Source: Aptenodytes patagonicus (lineage: Eukaryota; Chordata; Aves; Sphenisciformes; Spheniscidae). Taken from it: a stretch of 64,000 nt of DNA. The translations under genes and the position numbers were made by a program. This document shows, in pieces, positions 50,744 to 61,690 of the stretch. Below the pieces are notes generated by a model. The model was not told the DNA's origin. It saw nothing but the letters and a program-made list of their open reading frames with translations, and searched no databases. Position 1 is the stretch's first letter. Each line of letters begins with the position of its first letter. The DNA is taken from NCBI RefSeq assembly GCF_965638725.1, contig NC_134950.1, positions 136,081,636 through 136,145,635 on the forward strand, in the 5' to 3' direction.

Positions 50744-52620
50744 TATTAAATTGGCAAGTATGAAAAATAAAATATTGAGGGTTTATGCTGATATTGGTAC
50801 ATTGGTACATTAAGCTTCTTAATATGCTATACATACTTTCTTAAACCTCAAGCCCATAAATTCTTATTTGGCTCGCATTTAACAGTAATAGTGAATAGAC
50901 AACAGTTGTAATTATTTTGCGTCAATTTCTAATAGCTTGGAACGTTCCTCTTTGACTTACTGTGTTTATGCACCTGATTGCTTACGGCTTCATGTGAAGC
51001 TTACAGCTTTACCAGTTTAACAAGATTGGTCATTTAGCCACTGACGGAGATGTGTGGCTTTTTGCAGATGCACAGTACAGGAACAAATAGAGCCTCTTTC
51101 CCAGATTCTACTTTTTTGGTACCACTTGGCATAGGCAAAACCGCAAGTACTTGTCTTATTTAAGAGGACTCTCGCAGCGTGGGCATGAAATTTTGGAACA
51201 GCATTGTAAGAACAAACATTCTCTTATGTTAGCCATGAGAAAGCTGTGCTTACATGTAAGGTTAAAGCTAGAAGCATCAGTTCAGTGTTTGATGTTATGG
51301 CAGTTTTTGTAATAGTAGTTAGTACACATTGCAGTGTTCATACTTCTTTATGCCTATATGAGTCTGAATTACAGATGCATTTTGGTTTTTCTATACGTCT
51401 TTGAAACTGGGCCAAAAGTCATACAGCAGCACTTGTGGATCGGAGTTCTTATCAGTTGCTATAGTAGTCACTCTTTAGACTTACAAATTGTGTGACAGAC
51501 TGTCTTTCTTTCAGATTCTTAAATATCAGGCACAAAGCTATTCATTGAAAAGTCGCTGTCATCAGTGTTTTTATTATTTATGTGCTTATGTAACAATGTT
51601 ATGTAGGAAATAAGGTATGAGCCCTTTGCACTGACTCAAGCAAATCAGGAGTGTGAATGTGTTTAACATGAACTTCTTACTTGACACTAAGAGAATACTA
51701 CCAAAGGATGTGTACTTTCAGTAATTTGCAAGCACAAAGGGAAATTATAATGTAAATATAACTAGCACTGTAATTCCTAGTCTTTTATATCTCTTATTTT
51801 TCTAGTTTGAAATTCTAAAACAGCAGTCTGTTTAAGGTTACCTAACCTTTAACCTGCAGTTAATTTGGTGACCTTGTTTGATACCAACTTTTATAACATT
51901 AAGATTTTAATTAAAAATGGACATTAAAACTTCTTATGCAGAAATTTGGAGAAGCAATAGCTGACAAAACCACTCCAGTAGCACTGATTAGCTGATAAAC
52001 AGACGATATATTATTATGGGTGGAGAAATAGGATGAAGATCTAAGGCATAGTCATTCCCAACTGTCCAGATTTCTGCAGCTAGTGATCCCTTATTGTCAA
52101 GAACCTGGTAACAAAACAAACACTAAAATTCTGGTGGACTTTCCTATTTTCCTGAAGATAAGTTTAGATATCCCTTTTTGACTTAAACTGAAGCACAAGT
52201 AACTTTTAAGCAGCTAACATTATTCAGGTTTATAGCAATTAATAAGCTGGTTAATTAATGATGAGATGAGGAGACATAGTTGATAGGGAAAAGTAAGTTG
52301 TATAATTCTACTTGTAGGACTGCAGGCTCTGTGTGTACATTTCTTAATATTCACCAAAGTCTGTGGAATAGCTGCATCAGTCTATAGATGTCTGTCTTCA
52401 CCTGAGAGCCTGAGTTTAAATGAATGTGCTGCACTTTCTCATTCTTCAGGTTGTTGTGTGACACTGTTCTGTTCTAGTAATGCAGTATTTCCCCTTTTTA
52501 CAGTGAAGTGTTTTCTTAATTGTACGTGGAAACTTACAGTCCTAATGTATAAACTAAAGTTTGTCCTGTTTAGTGCTTAATACTTTGGCCAGTGAAATAA
52601 ACTGGTTCTTTGAAGTTGTA
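50744..52620 (+). other. HYCC1: Probable HYCC1 3' UTR
   Basis: Unspliced AT-rich DNA after the stop. AATAAA at 50766-50771 lies only 23 nt from the stop and is probably not the main signal. AATAAA at 52596-52601, followed by a GT-rich element (TGTATGTTTTTGT), is the best candidate and would give a 3' UTR of about 1.9 kb. The terminal 400 bp are duplicated downstream. Confidence 0.55.
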
Positions 52621-52708
52621 TGTTTTTGTAAATACTTTGTACAGCAGAAAATTTTGCCTCTTTCTTACAGGTTTTTCTGGAATACACATTAGACAGCACA
52701 TTTGTTTA
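52298..52708 (+). repeat. Direct duplication, copy 1 (3' UTR end)
   Basis: Starts TTGTATAATTCTACTT and ends near CAGCACATTTGTTTA. It aligns along its length with 54384-54791, with scattered substitutions and small indels (about 85-90% identity by eye). Both copies keep AATAAA and the GT-rich segment. Confidence 0.9.
52596..52601 (+). terminator. HYCC1: Candidate poly(A) signal AATAAA of HYCC1
   Basis: AATAAA with a downstream GT-rich element starting about 17 nt later. It is conserved in the second copy of the duplication at 54680-54685, so a more distal end is also possible. Confidence 0.5.
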
Positions 52709-54383
52709 AGATTGACTAATACATGTGGCTGCTGGAGTATGCATAACCACAAGCAGTAGAAGGGGTTTAGGCAGCTGATAGCAGATGTTGGCTAGCACTA
52801 CGCATACTGAATGTAGAGCTCTTCCTTTCCTTGAAATTTCTTCTAGATGTTAAGAAGAAATAACCTGCAGAACTTACAGCTGCCTGCTGATCTGCTCTTG
52901 CAGCGTAGCATTTAGGGATACTTTGGAAACACTTTACAGTAATTAAAATTGAAACATAAACTAGAACAAATAAACAGAATTGCAATTGACAAATGTTTGT
53001 TTTGAACAGTATTAATTGTGAGTTAGTGTTGAGGGACTAGAATTTTTAAGTAATTCTACTGGTTTTGTTTTGTTTCATTTAGTTCATGATATCTCCACAG
53101 ACACTCTTTCAAGCTGGGTGTTGGTGTAAAAGACGTTTATACTGGGAAGATTTAGTCACTTTAGCTATAAATAATTAGAATTTTGAAGGATCTACAATGC
53201 CATAAAATGTAGATATGTAACATAATGTTTACAATACTGTTGGCTACAAGTCACAGTGTTAAAGTTAGTTTATCCATTTATTTTATCCAGCTAATTATTC
53301 TAACTGTGGTCTGGCTTGAACCCAAGGCATAGGCTCATATTGGTACAACTGAAATTACATAAATCTTCATACTTTTCTGAAAAAATGATAAAAGGAAAGG
53401 TTCTTGATGCTAAAGGCTGCTGTTCCTGTACGTATCTGGCTTCATATTAATATGTATGTATTGGAGCCACTTATACAATGAGCATGTTTTTGTGAACTGA
53501 CACCACACCTTGATACCGATCAAGTCTAAACAATTTCTTTCCTGATGTGAGTAATAGAACTTCCAGTTGTGCTTCTTTCTTTTCCTAAAAATGGAAAAGA
53601 AAAAAAAAAAGGCAGGCTAGGGGAGAGGGAGGGCAGAATTATTTGTTGTCCAAATATCCATGGCGCAGGATTGCGGGGGGGGAGGGGGGGGGGAGAAGTA
53701 GGGCAGGAAGCAGATATATTAATTATGTAACGATATTTCTAAAATTGTCAAGCTCTTGGGTTTTGAGCATTATCTGATCACTTTAGACTGATGAATGAAA
53801 AATACATTTCAAAGAAGTAGAGGTCTTCTAACAGTGTAAGGAAAACCTATTAAGACATCCCATATTGTAGTCGACCCGGGAGTGGGTAGTTCTGATGAAT
53901 ACGCTCCAAACATACAAGGCTGCAACATTCTCGGGAAAAAATGTTATGTAGGAGTGAATCATCTCAAATTATAATCAGAGAATTTGTTTTAATGCTGACA
54001 TTTATAACTGACCTTACTGTTTTAAAGCAAAGGGCACTGATTCCAATGATGGCTTTGAACAGCAACACTTTCAAAACTCTGTTGAAGCTGAGAAGATTTA
54101 TTTTTGTTGTGAGAATCTGTAACACCTGCGCAAAAAGCGTATGGCCTCTAACCACTTGCTGTAGAGCTGCGATGACTTTTCTGAAGGGAGTGAAATGTCC
54201 TTGAATACCTGACAGATTTGACAGGTACAGAAATACATAGCTATTTTACCCACACTTCTCTCTAAGGAGGTCTCTTCTGATTTCTGAGGATTCTAGAAAT
54301 TTCTAAATTATGTCCGATATCTTTTGTCAGTGTTTGAGGCTTACAGTGCTGTATATAGGTGTGTAATATATTGCCTTTTCTAT
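52709..54383. other. DNA between the two duplicated segments
   Basis: AT-rich, no gene recognised. It contains a purine-rich low-complexity run (53591-53634) and a long G run with potential G-quadruplex (53675-53693). Confidence 0.6.
53675..53693 (+). repeat. G-run, potential G-quadruplex
   Basis: Eight and ten consecutive G separated by a single A (GGGGGGGG A GGGGGGGGGG), followed by AG. It can fold as a G-quadruplex on the plus strand and is prone to length variation and sequencing error. Confidence 0.8.
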
Positions 54384-54791
54384 TTGTATAATTCTACTTC
54401 TAAGACTATAGATGTGTACATTTCTTAATATTCACCAAAGTCTGGAATAGCTGCATCAGTCTATAGATGTCTGTCTGCACCTGAGAACCTGAGTTTAAAT
54501 GAATGTGCCGCACTTTCTCATATTCTTCAGTTCCTTGTGTGACACCATTCTGTTTTGGTAAAGCAGTATTTCACCTTTTTTTACAGTGAAGTGTTCTCTT
54601 AATTGTACATGAAAACTTACATTCCTAATGTATAAACTACAAGGTTTTCTTGTTTAGTGTTTAATAATTTGGGGAGTAAAATAAACTGTTTTTTCTGAAG
54701 TTGTATGCTTTTGCACTTTGTACAGCAGAAAATTTTGCCACTTCTTTACAGGCTTTTTTGAAATACACATTAGATAGCAGTATATTTGTTC
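54384..54791 (+). repeat. Direct duplication, copy 2
   Basis: Homologous to 52298-52708 in the same orientation, about 2.1 kb further on, and includes AATAAA at 54680-54685. It could be a distal poly(A) site or a passive copy. Confidence 0.9.
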
Positions 54792-55147
54792 AGTTTTCAT
54801 TATACACATCTAGAAGTCACAGTAATGTTGACCACATTACTTAAAATATGCTGAATACCCATTTTACAGAGCGTAAGCTCTGCAAATGCAGCCTTGTCAG
54901 GTAGTACGCCATGCCTAAACCACTTGGCTGAGAAACACTGACTGACAGGTGGAAGGTGAGTTCAAGCAGATGAGTTGTAAACTGGTTGATGGCAGAAGTA
55001 GGTGACTGTCCTGTCAGTAACGTAGCACTACTTGGGCAACTTGGCAGTTTTGATGGTTTTAACGTAACAGTGGTTTGCTACACAGCCGTTATCTGCAATG
55101 TGTCTTTATTATTAGATCTTCTGTCCAGCAGTCTTCACTGTGTTCTG
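54792..55147. other. Unassigned DNA between duplication and CR1
   Basis: 356 bp of ordinary AT-rich sequence; nothing recognised. Confidence 0.6.
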
Positions 55148-55751
55148 TGACCTGCTGGCGATCTGGGGGCTGTTGGCTGTCTTTTCTGCAAGGGTGCGTG
55201 TGGCCGGCTCACGTTCCCCTTGTTCATGAAGACCCCCAGGGCTTTTTCTGCAAAGCTGCTTTCCAGGTGTCTGGCCCCAGTGTCTGCTGGTGCCTGGGGT
55301 GGTTTGTCCCCAGGGGCAGGACTTGGCGTTGCCCTTTAAGCTTCCTGAGCTTAGATGTGTTGGCTCATGTCTCCTGCCTGTCGGTGTCCCTGTGAATGGC
55401 AGCGCACCCCTCTGAGGTATCGACGACTTCTCCCAGTTTTGTGTTATCTGCAAACATGCTGAGGGTGAGCTCTGTCCCATCATCCACCTTCATTAATGAA
55501 GATGTTAAGCCGTCCTGGCCTGGGTATCGACCCCTGGGGTACACCAGTAAGGCCAGGTCTCCAGCTGGGCTTTGTGCCACTGGTCACAGCCCTTTGAGCC
55601 TGGCCATTGAGGCGATTTTCTGCTCTGAGGCCTGGGTTTCCCGAGAGCTGCTCTTGCTGGTAACAACAGAAGCAAAGGCGGCAGCGAGTACCTTGGCCTT
55701 TTCCATATCTCCTGTCAGCAGGTCCTCTGCCCCACTCAGCTGTGGAGCCCT
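55148..55751 (-). repeat. 604-bp direct repeat, copy 2 (identical to 23161-23764)
   Basis: Base-for-base identical to 23161-23764 by line-by-line reading, same orientation, 31,987 bp apart. The homologous CR1 sequence to its right is diverged from the intron-1 copy from the first base outside the block. Confidence 0.93.
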
Positions 55752-56170
55752 GTTTTTCCTTAGCCTTCCTGTTGCTGATGATATCTCTGCTAAAGCTTTT
55801 CTTGTTGCCCTTCACCTCCCTTGCCAGGTTCCACTTCATTTGAGCTTTGGCTTTCCTAACCCCATCTGTGTGTGCTTGGATAGTACATCTATAATCTCCC
55901 TAGGTCCCCTGCTCTTGCTTCCACCTCTTGTACGCTTCTTTTTCATGTCTAAGTTTAGTCGAGAGCTCATTGTTTGTGCATCCAGGCCTCCTGCTGCCTC
56001 TGCTTGATTTTCTGTGTGTTGCGATGGACCATTCTTGAGCCTGGAGGAGATGGTTCTTGAACATCAACCAGCTCTCCTGGGCCCTCCTTCTCTCTAGGAT
56101 GGTCTCCCAAGAGTATCTACTGAGCAGGTTCCCTGCTCAAGGCAAATTCTGTTCTTCTGTAGGTTCAGGG
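55148..56170 (-). mobile_element. CR1 LINE, degenerate internal fragment
   Basis: On the minus strand the 5' part (56170-55752) is the CR1 endonuclease-RT linker (including the NRKAKEK phrase). It is followed by a truncated RT with GVPQGS and FADN boxes, and it ends abruptly at 55148 before the CR1 C-terminal region and 3' tail. Missing a 3' end is unusual for a retroposed CR1, whose copies are normally 5'-truncated. The block 55148-55751 is identical to intron-1 sequence. Confidence 0.8.
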
Positions 56171-58147
56171 TTGTGATCCTGCATTTTGTTCAAGGTTTCT
56201 TTCCTTCCGCCTTACAAATGTAGTCTCTGGTGCAATGCTGTAGAGAAACCTGGATGAATGGAAGAGCTGTAGTAGATGGCAGCAGTGGGAGATCTCGCTC
56301 TGCATTTTTTCATTTTTTGCAAATATCGGTCTTTAACCTCTTCTTTTGAATGGGCAAAACTCAATTTCCCTTCATACAAATGGGTGAGAGAGGAAATCTC
56401 AGATTCCTAACATTTCACTTGAACAAGCTAAAAGTTTCCTTTTCCAAAATGTACAAATTAGACTTGATGCTGTGATTGTCCCGTAAGTGTGTAAGATTAA
56501 CTATTTCAGTTACAGGGGGTGAAAGGCAGTGCTCAGAACAGGCTCTTACGTGGTTTCAGGTCTGAATTGTTATTGATTAGTGAAAGACAACGTGAATTTG
56601 AATATCTCCTCTCTTCCCAAAATGTGGTAGGGAGTACAAAAGAAAGTAATGGTACCCCAAAATACAGCCCTTAATGGAGGATGAGAGTACCTGGGAGCCT
56701 GCTGGACAATTCGCAGAGAGAGGGATGTTTGAAGGTAACGCAAGCAATTACTACCCAGCTACAGAAGTTACATTTGTTTCTACAGACTTTACAGCTAGTT
56801 GCCTGCACTGAGCTTGTAATAATTATTTTTCATGTTTTATGTTGATCTAGCTCTGTGTTAAAGATGACTTCAGTATGGGGGTTTTCTCCCAACCCACAGC
56901 TGCCAGGTAAAAAAACCCACCCGCTAATTCAGGATAGTGGGGAAAAATGTCACTGTGACTCCAGAAGCCTTTGTGAAACAAGCCTTTACATCGCATGGTG
57001 CTCGCTTCATTAACTTGATTCCTAAAATGTGGTGGTGTTTAATCATCTGTTACTCTAAATGTGCTGGAACAATACTGAAATTTAATGGTGCGGAAAGACT
57101 CGTGGAAGTTAGTCTGAGTCACACCATGCTTCTGACAAGCTACCTAGTTGTTGTTCTTGTCATTAACGCTGACTCACGCTGGCAGTCCTCTATGTAGAGT
57201 TTCTTGGTCTGGACTACGATGGTAGATTTTTCTAGTGGATAGATTTCAGAGGAGGTGAGAAGAAATACCAGCTTTTACCTCCACACCACACAACAAAGTA
57301 AATGAAGGAGTGTCAGGTATTGGCACAAGAAGTCCTCAGCGTGGACGTGATTTTCCGATGTTTCTGCAATACAAATAGTGAGCCAAAATAACGAACAAAC
57401 ATTCAGTGCTTTCTCTGAAAAGCTACTTTGCTCATGCATGAAACTTGAATAGCGTCTTCGATTCCTATCAAAGTAGGAACAGAACAGTCACTCTAAAAAC
57501 ATACGTATATACACACACATATATAATATATTTATACATATATACACATATATGTGGCTTCCTCTTCAGCTAGTCAAGGTATGGAGGTTGTGAAACTGTT
57601 GGGTAGACTATTGGAGCTGGCAAGGACTTGGACCAGCACTGATGTCAATGACCTACGATACCATCTAAAATAAATGTATCTGGGCACTAAGAAGTTGTGC
57701 TGTCACTGGTGTATTTTCCTTGTCATATTATCTGCTAAGAGCAAATTGACTTGAATATAAATGGTAAAGGACCTTGCACTTATTCCTTAAATATGTTTAA
57801 AAAAAAAATCACAATATTCGTATTTTCTTCTTTTGATTTTTTTGTTGTTAAAATGCATTGTGGTTTCATTATTGTTAATAATCTGCAGTTCAGACTTTGC
57901 TAATAATTCAGATTGAATAGTTGAATTGGGATAACATTATTACAATAGCATTTTGGAATCCAGCGTGAGCCAACTGTCATACCAAATGTCAGCTTCAGCA
58001 GACTGTCCTGACCCTAAAATGTTAGTGTTTGAGAAATCTGCTATAATAAATCACAAAATGGAAAGACTTTCGCAAGGTAACGGCGTTGATATTCCCCAGA
58101 AGATTGTTTACTTGTTAGTTCATTGGGATTTGGAATGGCATTTCCAC
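56171..58147. other. Downstream intergenic DNA
   Basis: No gene recognised. It contains a TA/CA-rich microsatellite region (57501-57556). In mammals TOMM7 follows HYCC1 in this direction; I see no exon of it here. Confidence 0.55.
57501..57556. repeat. TA/CA-rich microsatellite
   Basis: Alternating ATAC/ACAC/ATAT units (such as ATATACACACACATATATAA). Similar but shorter TA-rich tracts are at 26262-26282 and 47503-47551. Confidence 0.8.
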
Positions 58148-58210
58148 GGCAGGGGGGTTGGACTAGATGACCTTTAGAGGTCCCTTCCAACCCAAACTAT
58201 TCTATGATTT
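58148..58210 (+). mobile_element. CR1 LINE 3'-end remnant
   Basis: Contains GGGTTGGACTAGATGACCTT, then AGGTCCCTTCCAACCCAAAC and TATTCTATGATTT, the standard CR1 3' terminus, with no coding part left. A severely 5'-truncated copy, plus strand. Confidence 0.85.
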
Positions 58211-60190
58211 ATATTCCTCATTTCAGCCATTAAAGAAAACCCATCCAACTGCTATTTAGCTAAGCTACTACTTTCAGCTCTCCCTGTATTGACTGGAGAA
58301 AGACACAGGCACTGTCAAACTGATTCAGCGCATCCTGAGATAGGGAGATCCTCGCTGACACTCGAAAAGTGTTCGTCCCATCTCTCATTTCCTTCTCATC
58401 CTGAACAACCGGCTTAGCATTGCTGCCTCATTACTGCTTCCTACCGAATTGAATCCGTACATCCCCCTTCTTGCTGCATAAAGCCAAAATAAGCTTTAGC
58501 ATAGCATCAGTCACTTCAGCATAGCTCCGAATGTCAGCAGCTGTCCTATTTTTACAAAAGGCTTTACAAGCAGGCAGATGTCTAGGAAGAACAGATCTGG
58601 TTTAGTAGTTCTGCTGGCCAGGATGTAAAGATCAGCTTGATGTAATGTGGACAGATGCTGGGAGTTAAGATTCAAACTGCATCTGTTCCGATTAGTTGAG
58701 TAATCATGAAGTAATTGCATTTCTAAATGTCTAAGGCAGGGAAGGAGGAAAGAACTGGAGCACAAATCTCTATAGCGTTTCTGTTTCTGCTATTCTTACT
58801 TCAGGATCCCGCTTCAAAGCATGTAATAGCTTTATCAGCTTTTGAATTTAAAGGTAGAATAGCAGCAAGGCTGTTAAAGCTTCCTTACAACTGAATGATA
58901 CCTGTTCAGCTCTAGCTGAATCCTCTGACAAATCTGAGGCTTGGTTCTTAACTATTCAGCCTGGCAAGGAGCTTCTCGACTGCCTCGCATCCTGCATCAA
59001 ATTTATGACTTAAGCTTCTTTGGTCATCCATGAGAACTTACTTTTTCCTGCTACCAGCGTAGGAAGCTATGCTACAAAAGCATTGCCCTTGAATCTAGCA
59101 CGAATCTGAATGTGTTTCAGGTGTTCAAGTCTTTCCCAGCTCAGCAAAGGGCTGAGAAGAGATTTTCATCACTTTTTCGGTCTTTGCCCAAGACAGGCTT
59201 CCTGACCAACATCATATGTGTTATAACGCCGCCAGCCTTGTACTGAGGTGTTCGTATGGCAGCCAGTTCTACGTGCAGCCATAGGAGTGGGGGCAGAGGC
59301 CACCGCAATCGCCAACTGGAGGGCTTTGCCGAAACTCGGCCTTTGCACGGGCAGATCTCTATAGTGTGGAATAGCAGGAGGCTGGATGCACCTCCCAAAC
59401 GGGCAGCTGGAGAGGCAATTTCAGAAGTCTTGGACTGGACGCTGCGTTGAGCGCAAGCAGTGCTTCAGCTGCCGATCTCCTGAAACACTGCGATACGGCT
59501 TCTAAACAGATTAGTTCACTGCTTTGGCATCATTACCCAAAATCAAGTTATTTGTCCATAAGCACATTTTAAGAAGAAATTACTGAGCAGTGGATTTCTC
59601 AAAAATCCCACACTGTACGATCCATCTTTTTCGTAAAGCCTGGCGTGCATGATACATACTGCAGCATGATACGTGTGCTCCATTCCCGATGAGTGACAGA
59701 GCGTTTTTGTACCTTAGGAGCAGTATTGGATAAAAAAATCTCTGTGATGCTTGCAAACATGAAGAGTTTTGACGCAGTCTGGTAATGGTGAGATGAGTAA
59801 CTTCGTAAATACACCAACAAAATTAGTTACTAGGTAGATCCACTTATAAGCTATTTGCTTCCATAATTTAATTTCAGGCCGAAAAGCAGTGCCTTGGAAG
59901 AATCTTTATTCCATCTTGAGATACGGAACAGCTTTAATACGCCTTGACATTCAGTACCACATTCATAATCCCTGTAATTATTCCTTCCTACTCTAATAAG
60001 AGCAGGCACTGTACAGCACAAGTACTGAGGGACAGTTTTGTTTCACGCTTGAAAGGAGGAACACGTCGTATAAAGTGCACTTTGTACTGAGCTGTGGGAA
60101 AAGAGGTGAATGGGAGGCTAAACCAGAAGCTTTAAAAGCAGTTCAAAATGTCTAGTACGCTTCCTCTCTGCCTGTGCCTTTAGGCAGTTT
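58211..60190. other. Unassigned DNA, slightly richer in GC than neighbours
   Basis: About 2 kb with no recognised repeat or exon. Open frames are short on both strands, the longest being 85 codons (59141-59398, minus), without recognisable domains. It could hold a non-coding transcript or old repeat. Confidence 0.5.
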
Positions 60191-60374
60191 TGAATGAATG
60201 AAGAAGCTGCACAAAATGAGAGGGGCATAAAGCTGAGAGCTTACTGGAGGGGGGAGAGCTTCTGGAGAAAACCTCTTCTCCCACAGCTCCCACCTGACTG
60301 CAAGGGCAGGCATCTTCCCATCAGGCAGGGCTTGTGCTATGGTGTTCTGCCCCTTCCTTCCCTCTCCCTAAAAC

Positions 60375-61052
60375 TTGTGCCTCTGTCTCCTTCTTGGAGG
60401 GGAACCTGAGCACTGGTACTACCACAGTAACAAATACAAGAAATTAATGCTGAAACAACCTAACATAGGGCTAGAAGAGCATCTGTGGGCAGTACTGGTG
60501 GCTGCATTCTGCTATGTACGTTTAAGCGTTGATGATTTTCTTGTCATGCTTTGGTGTCAAGAAATGCGTGACTGGTACCTGAAGCCAAAATGTCGGGAAC
60601 TTCTGGACTGTTTCTGGCAGAGGGTTAAAGAAAAGGAGGAGAGACAATGAGCGGGTGTGAAGAATTTTTTTGCTTTCTTAAAGGAGGTGGCCACTAGGCT
60701 GGCTATCGAGGTGCCCCTTAAGTTGGAGGAGACAATGGAATTAAGAGGACTGGGTGAATGTACTAGCCATCAGCTGGATATCTGAGGGAGTTTATGGAAG
60801 AGACAATGCAAAGGTTACAGCCTTTGGTCAGATGTGACCTTACAAGGTGTGAAGGAGGCATCGATAAGGATGGAGGGTTGGAAGTTGGACATCTCAGGGT
60901 TTGCAGATATCAACCAAAGAGGAGAACGAGGAGCCTGCAGTTCACAGGGTACATGGAAACTGCAAGTCTGGTGTGATGGAGGAACAAAGCTGCCCACATG
61001 GCACGGCATAGCTGATCTGTCCACCCAGAGCAAGAACGAGGTGCAGATCTGA
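60375..61052 (+). pseudogene. Near-open frame of unknown origin, possible LINE ORF1 remnant
   Basis: Two open segments share one frame: 60375-60650 (91 codons, Trp/Leu/Lys-rich, ending WQRVKEKEERQ) and 60834-61052 (72 codons). Between them the frame reads FFAFLKEVATRLAIEVPLKL, interrupted by only two stops over the 226 codons before the final one. I do not recognise the protein. Because a LINE endonuclease-like frame follows directly, I infer this could be the ORF1 or leader part of the same element, but a decayed host exon or unrelated open frame is possible. Confidence 0.35.
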
Positions 61053-61079
61053 CTCTACAAGAGATCCCTGTTAAAAAAA

Positions 61080-61690
61080 ATTGTCCATTGTCTCACTGAT
61101 TTGGCCAGTGTGATGCGACTTAGAAGGTTTGGGTTTTTTTAATAATGCAAGGAGTTTGCATAACAGGACTAACTGAGACCGCTCATGCAGCATTATGTGA
61201 AAATGTTTACTATAGAAATAATACACTGGAATAGCTTTTGTAAGTGGAGTATGAGCACGGAGAGATCCACGGGACTGAGAAAAAGCACAGGTAAAGGTAA
61301 AGTTGGTGGACTAGTGCAGCACACGAACAGTGTGGCAGGTTTAAAAAAATAGGAAATGACTGTATGGTCTTTGAGCTAAAATGTCTTGGGAAAAGAGTAG
61401 AAAAACATTTTAGTGGGATAGTGTTACAGGTCTGCTATAATCCTTTGGGGAGACATTTTTAATCTTCACAGAGGAATGTTAACAGAAACTGTCATTAGGA
61501 GAGACTTAAATTATCTTGCTATAGGTTAGAGGACAAATTCTATCAATAATTGCAGGTCCTTATTGCTTCTGGAAGTCATAACTGACATGCCTGTTCAACA
61601 AAATGTTCCTGAGCCAAGAATAGGGCGTGCTGCTTCAGGCTTTGAGCATCTTTATGTTGCATACTGCTGGGCAGTGGATTCCTGAAACTG
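61080..61690 (+). mobile_element. Degraded LINE endonuclease fragment (L3/CR1-like)
   Basis: Translated in shifting frames, the plus strand resembles the apurinic endonuclease domain of L3/CR1-type LINEs. A segment LKCLGKRVEKHFSG...VCYNPL (about 61371-61450) corresponds to the usual VCYRPP region. It is followed by RDLNYL for the usual GDFN box, RTNSINN, LLLLEVITD and a VPEP segment (about 61500-61620). Stops and frameshifts show it is dead. Family assignment is from recalled motif order and is tentative. Confidence 0.5.

Noticed and set aside
50766..50771. AATAAA as the main HYCC1 poly(A) signal
   Set aside because: It lies 23 nt after the stop and would leave almost no 3' UTR. The later AATAAA at 52596 has a better downstream element.
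51140..57440. Faint similarity between about 51.15-51.25 kb and 57.3-57.42 kb (shared CAGCGTGG and AACAAACATTC)
   Set aside because: The matches are too short and interrupted to distinguish from chance by eye.
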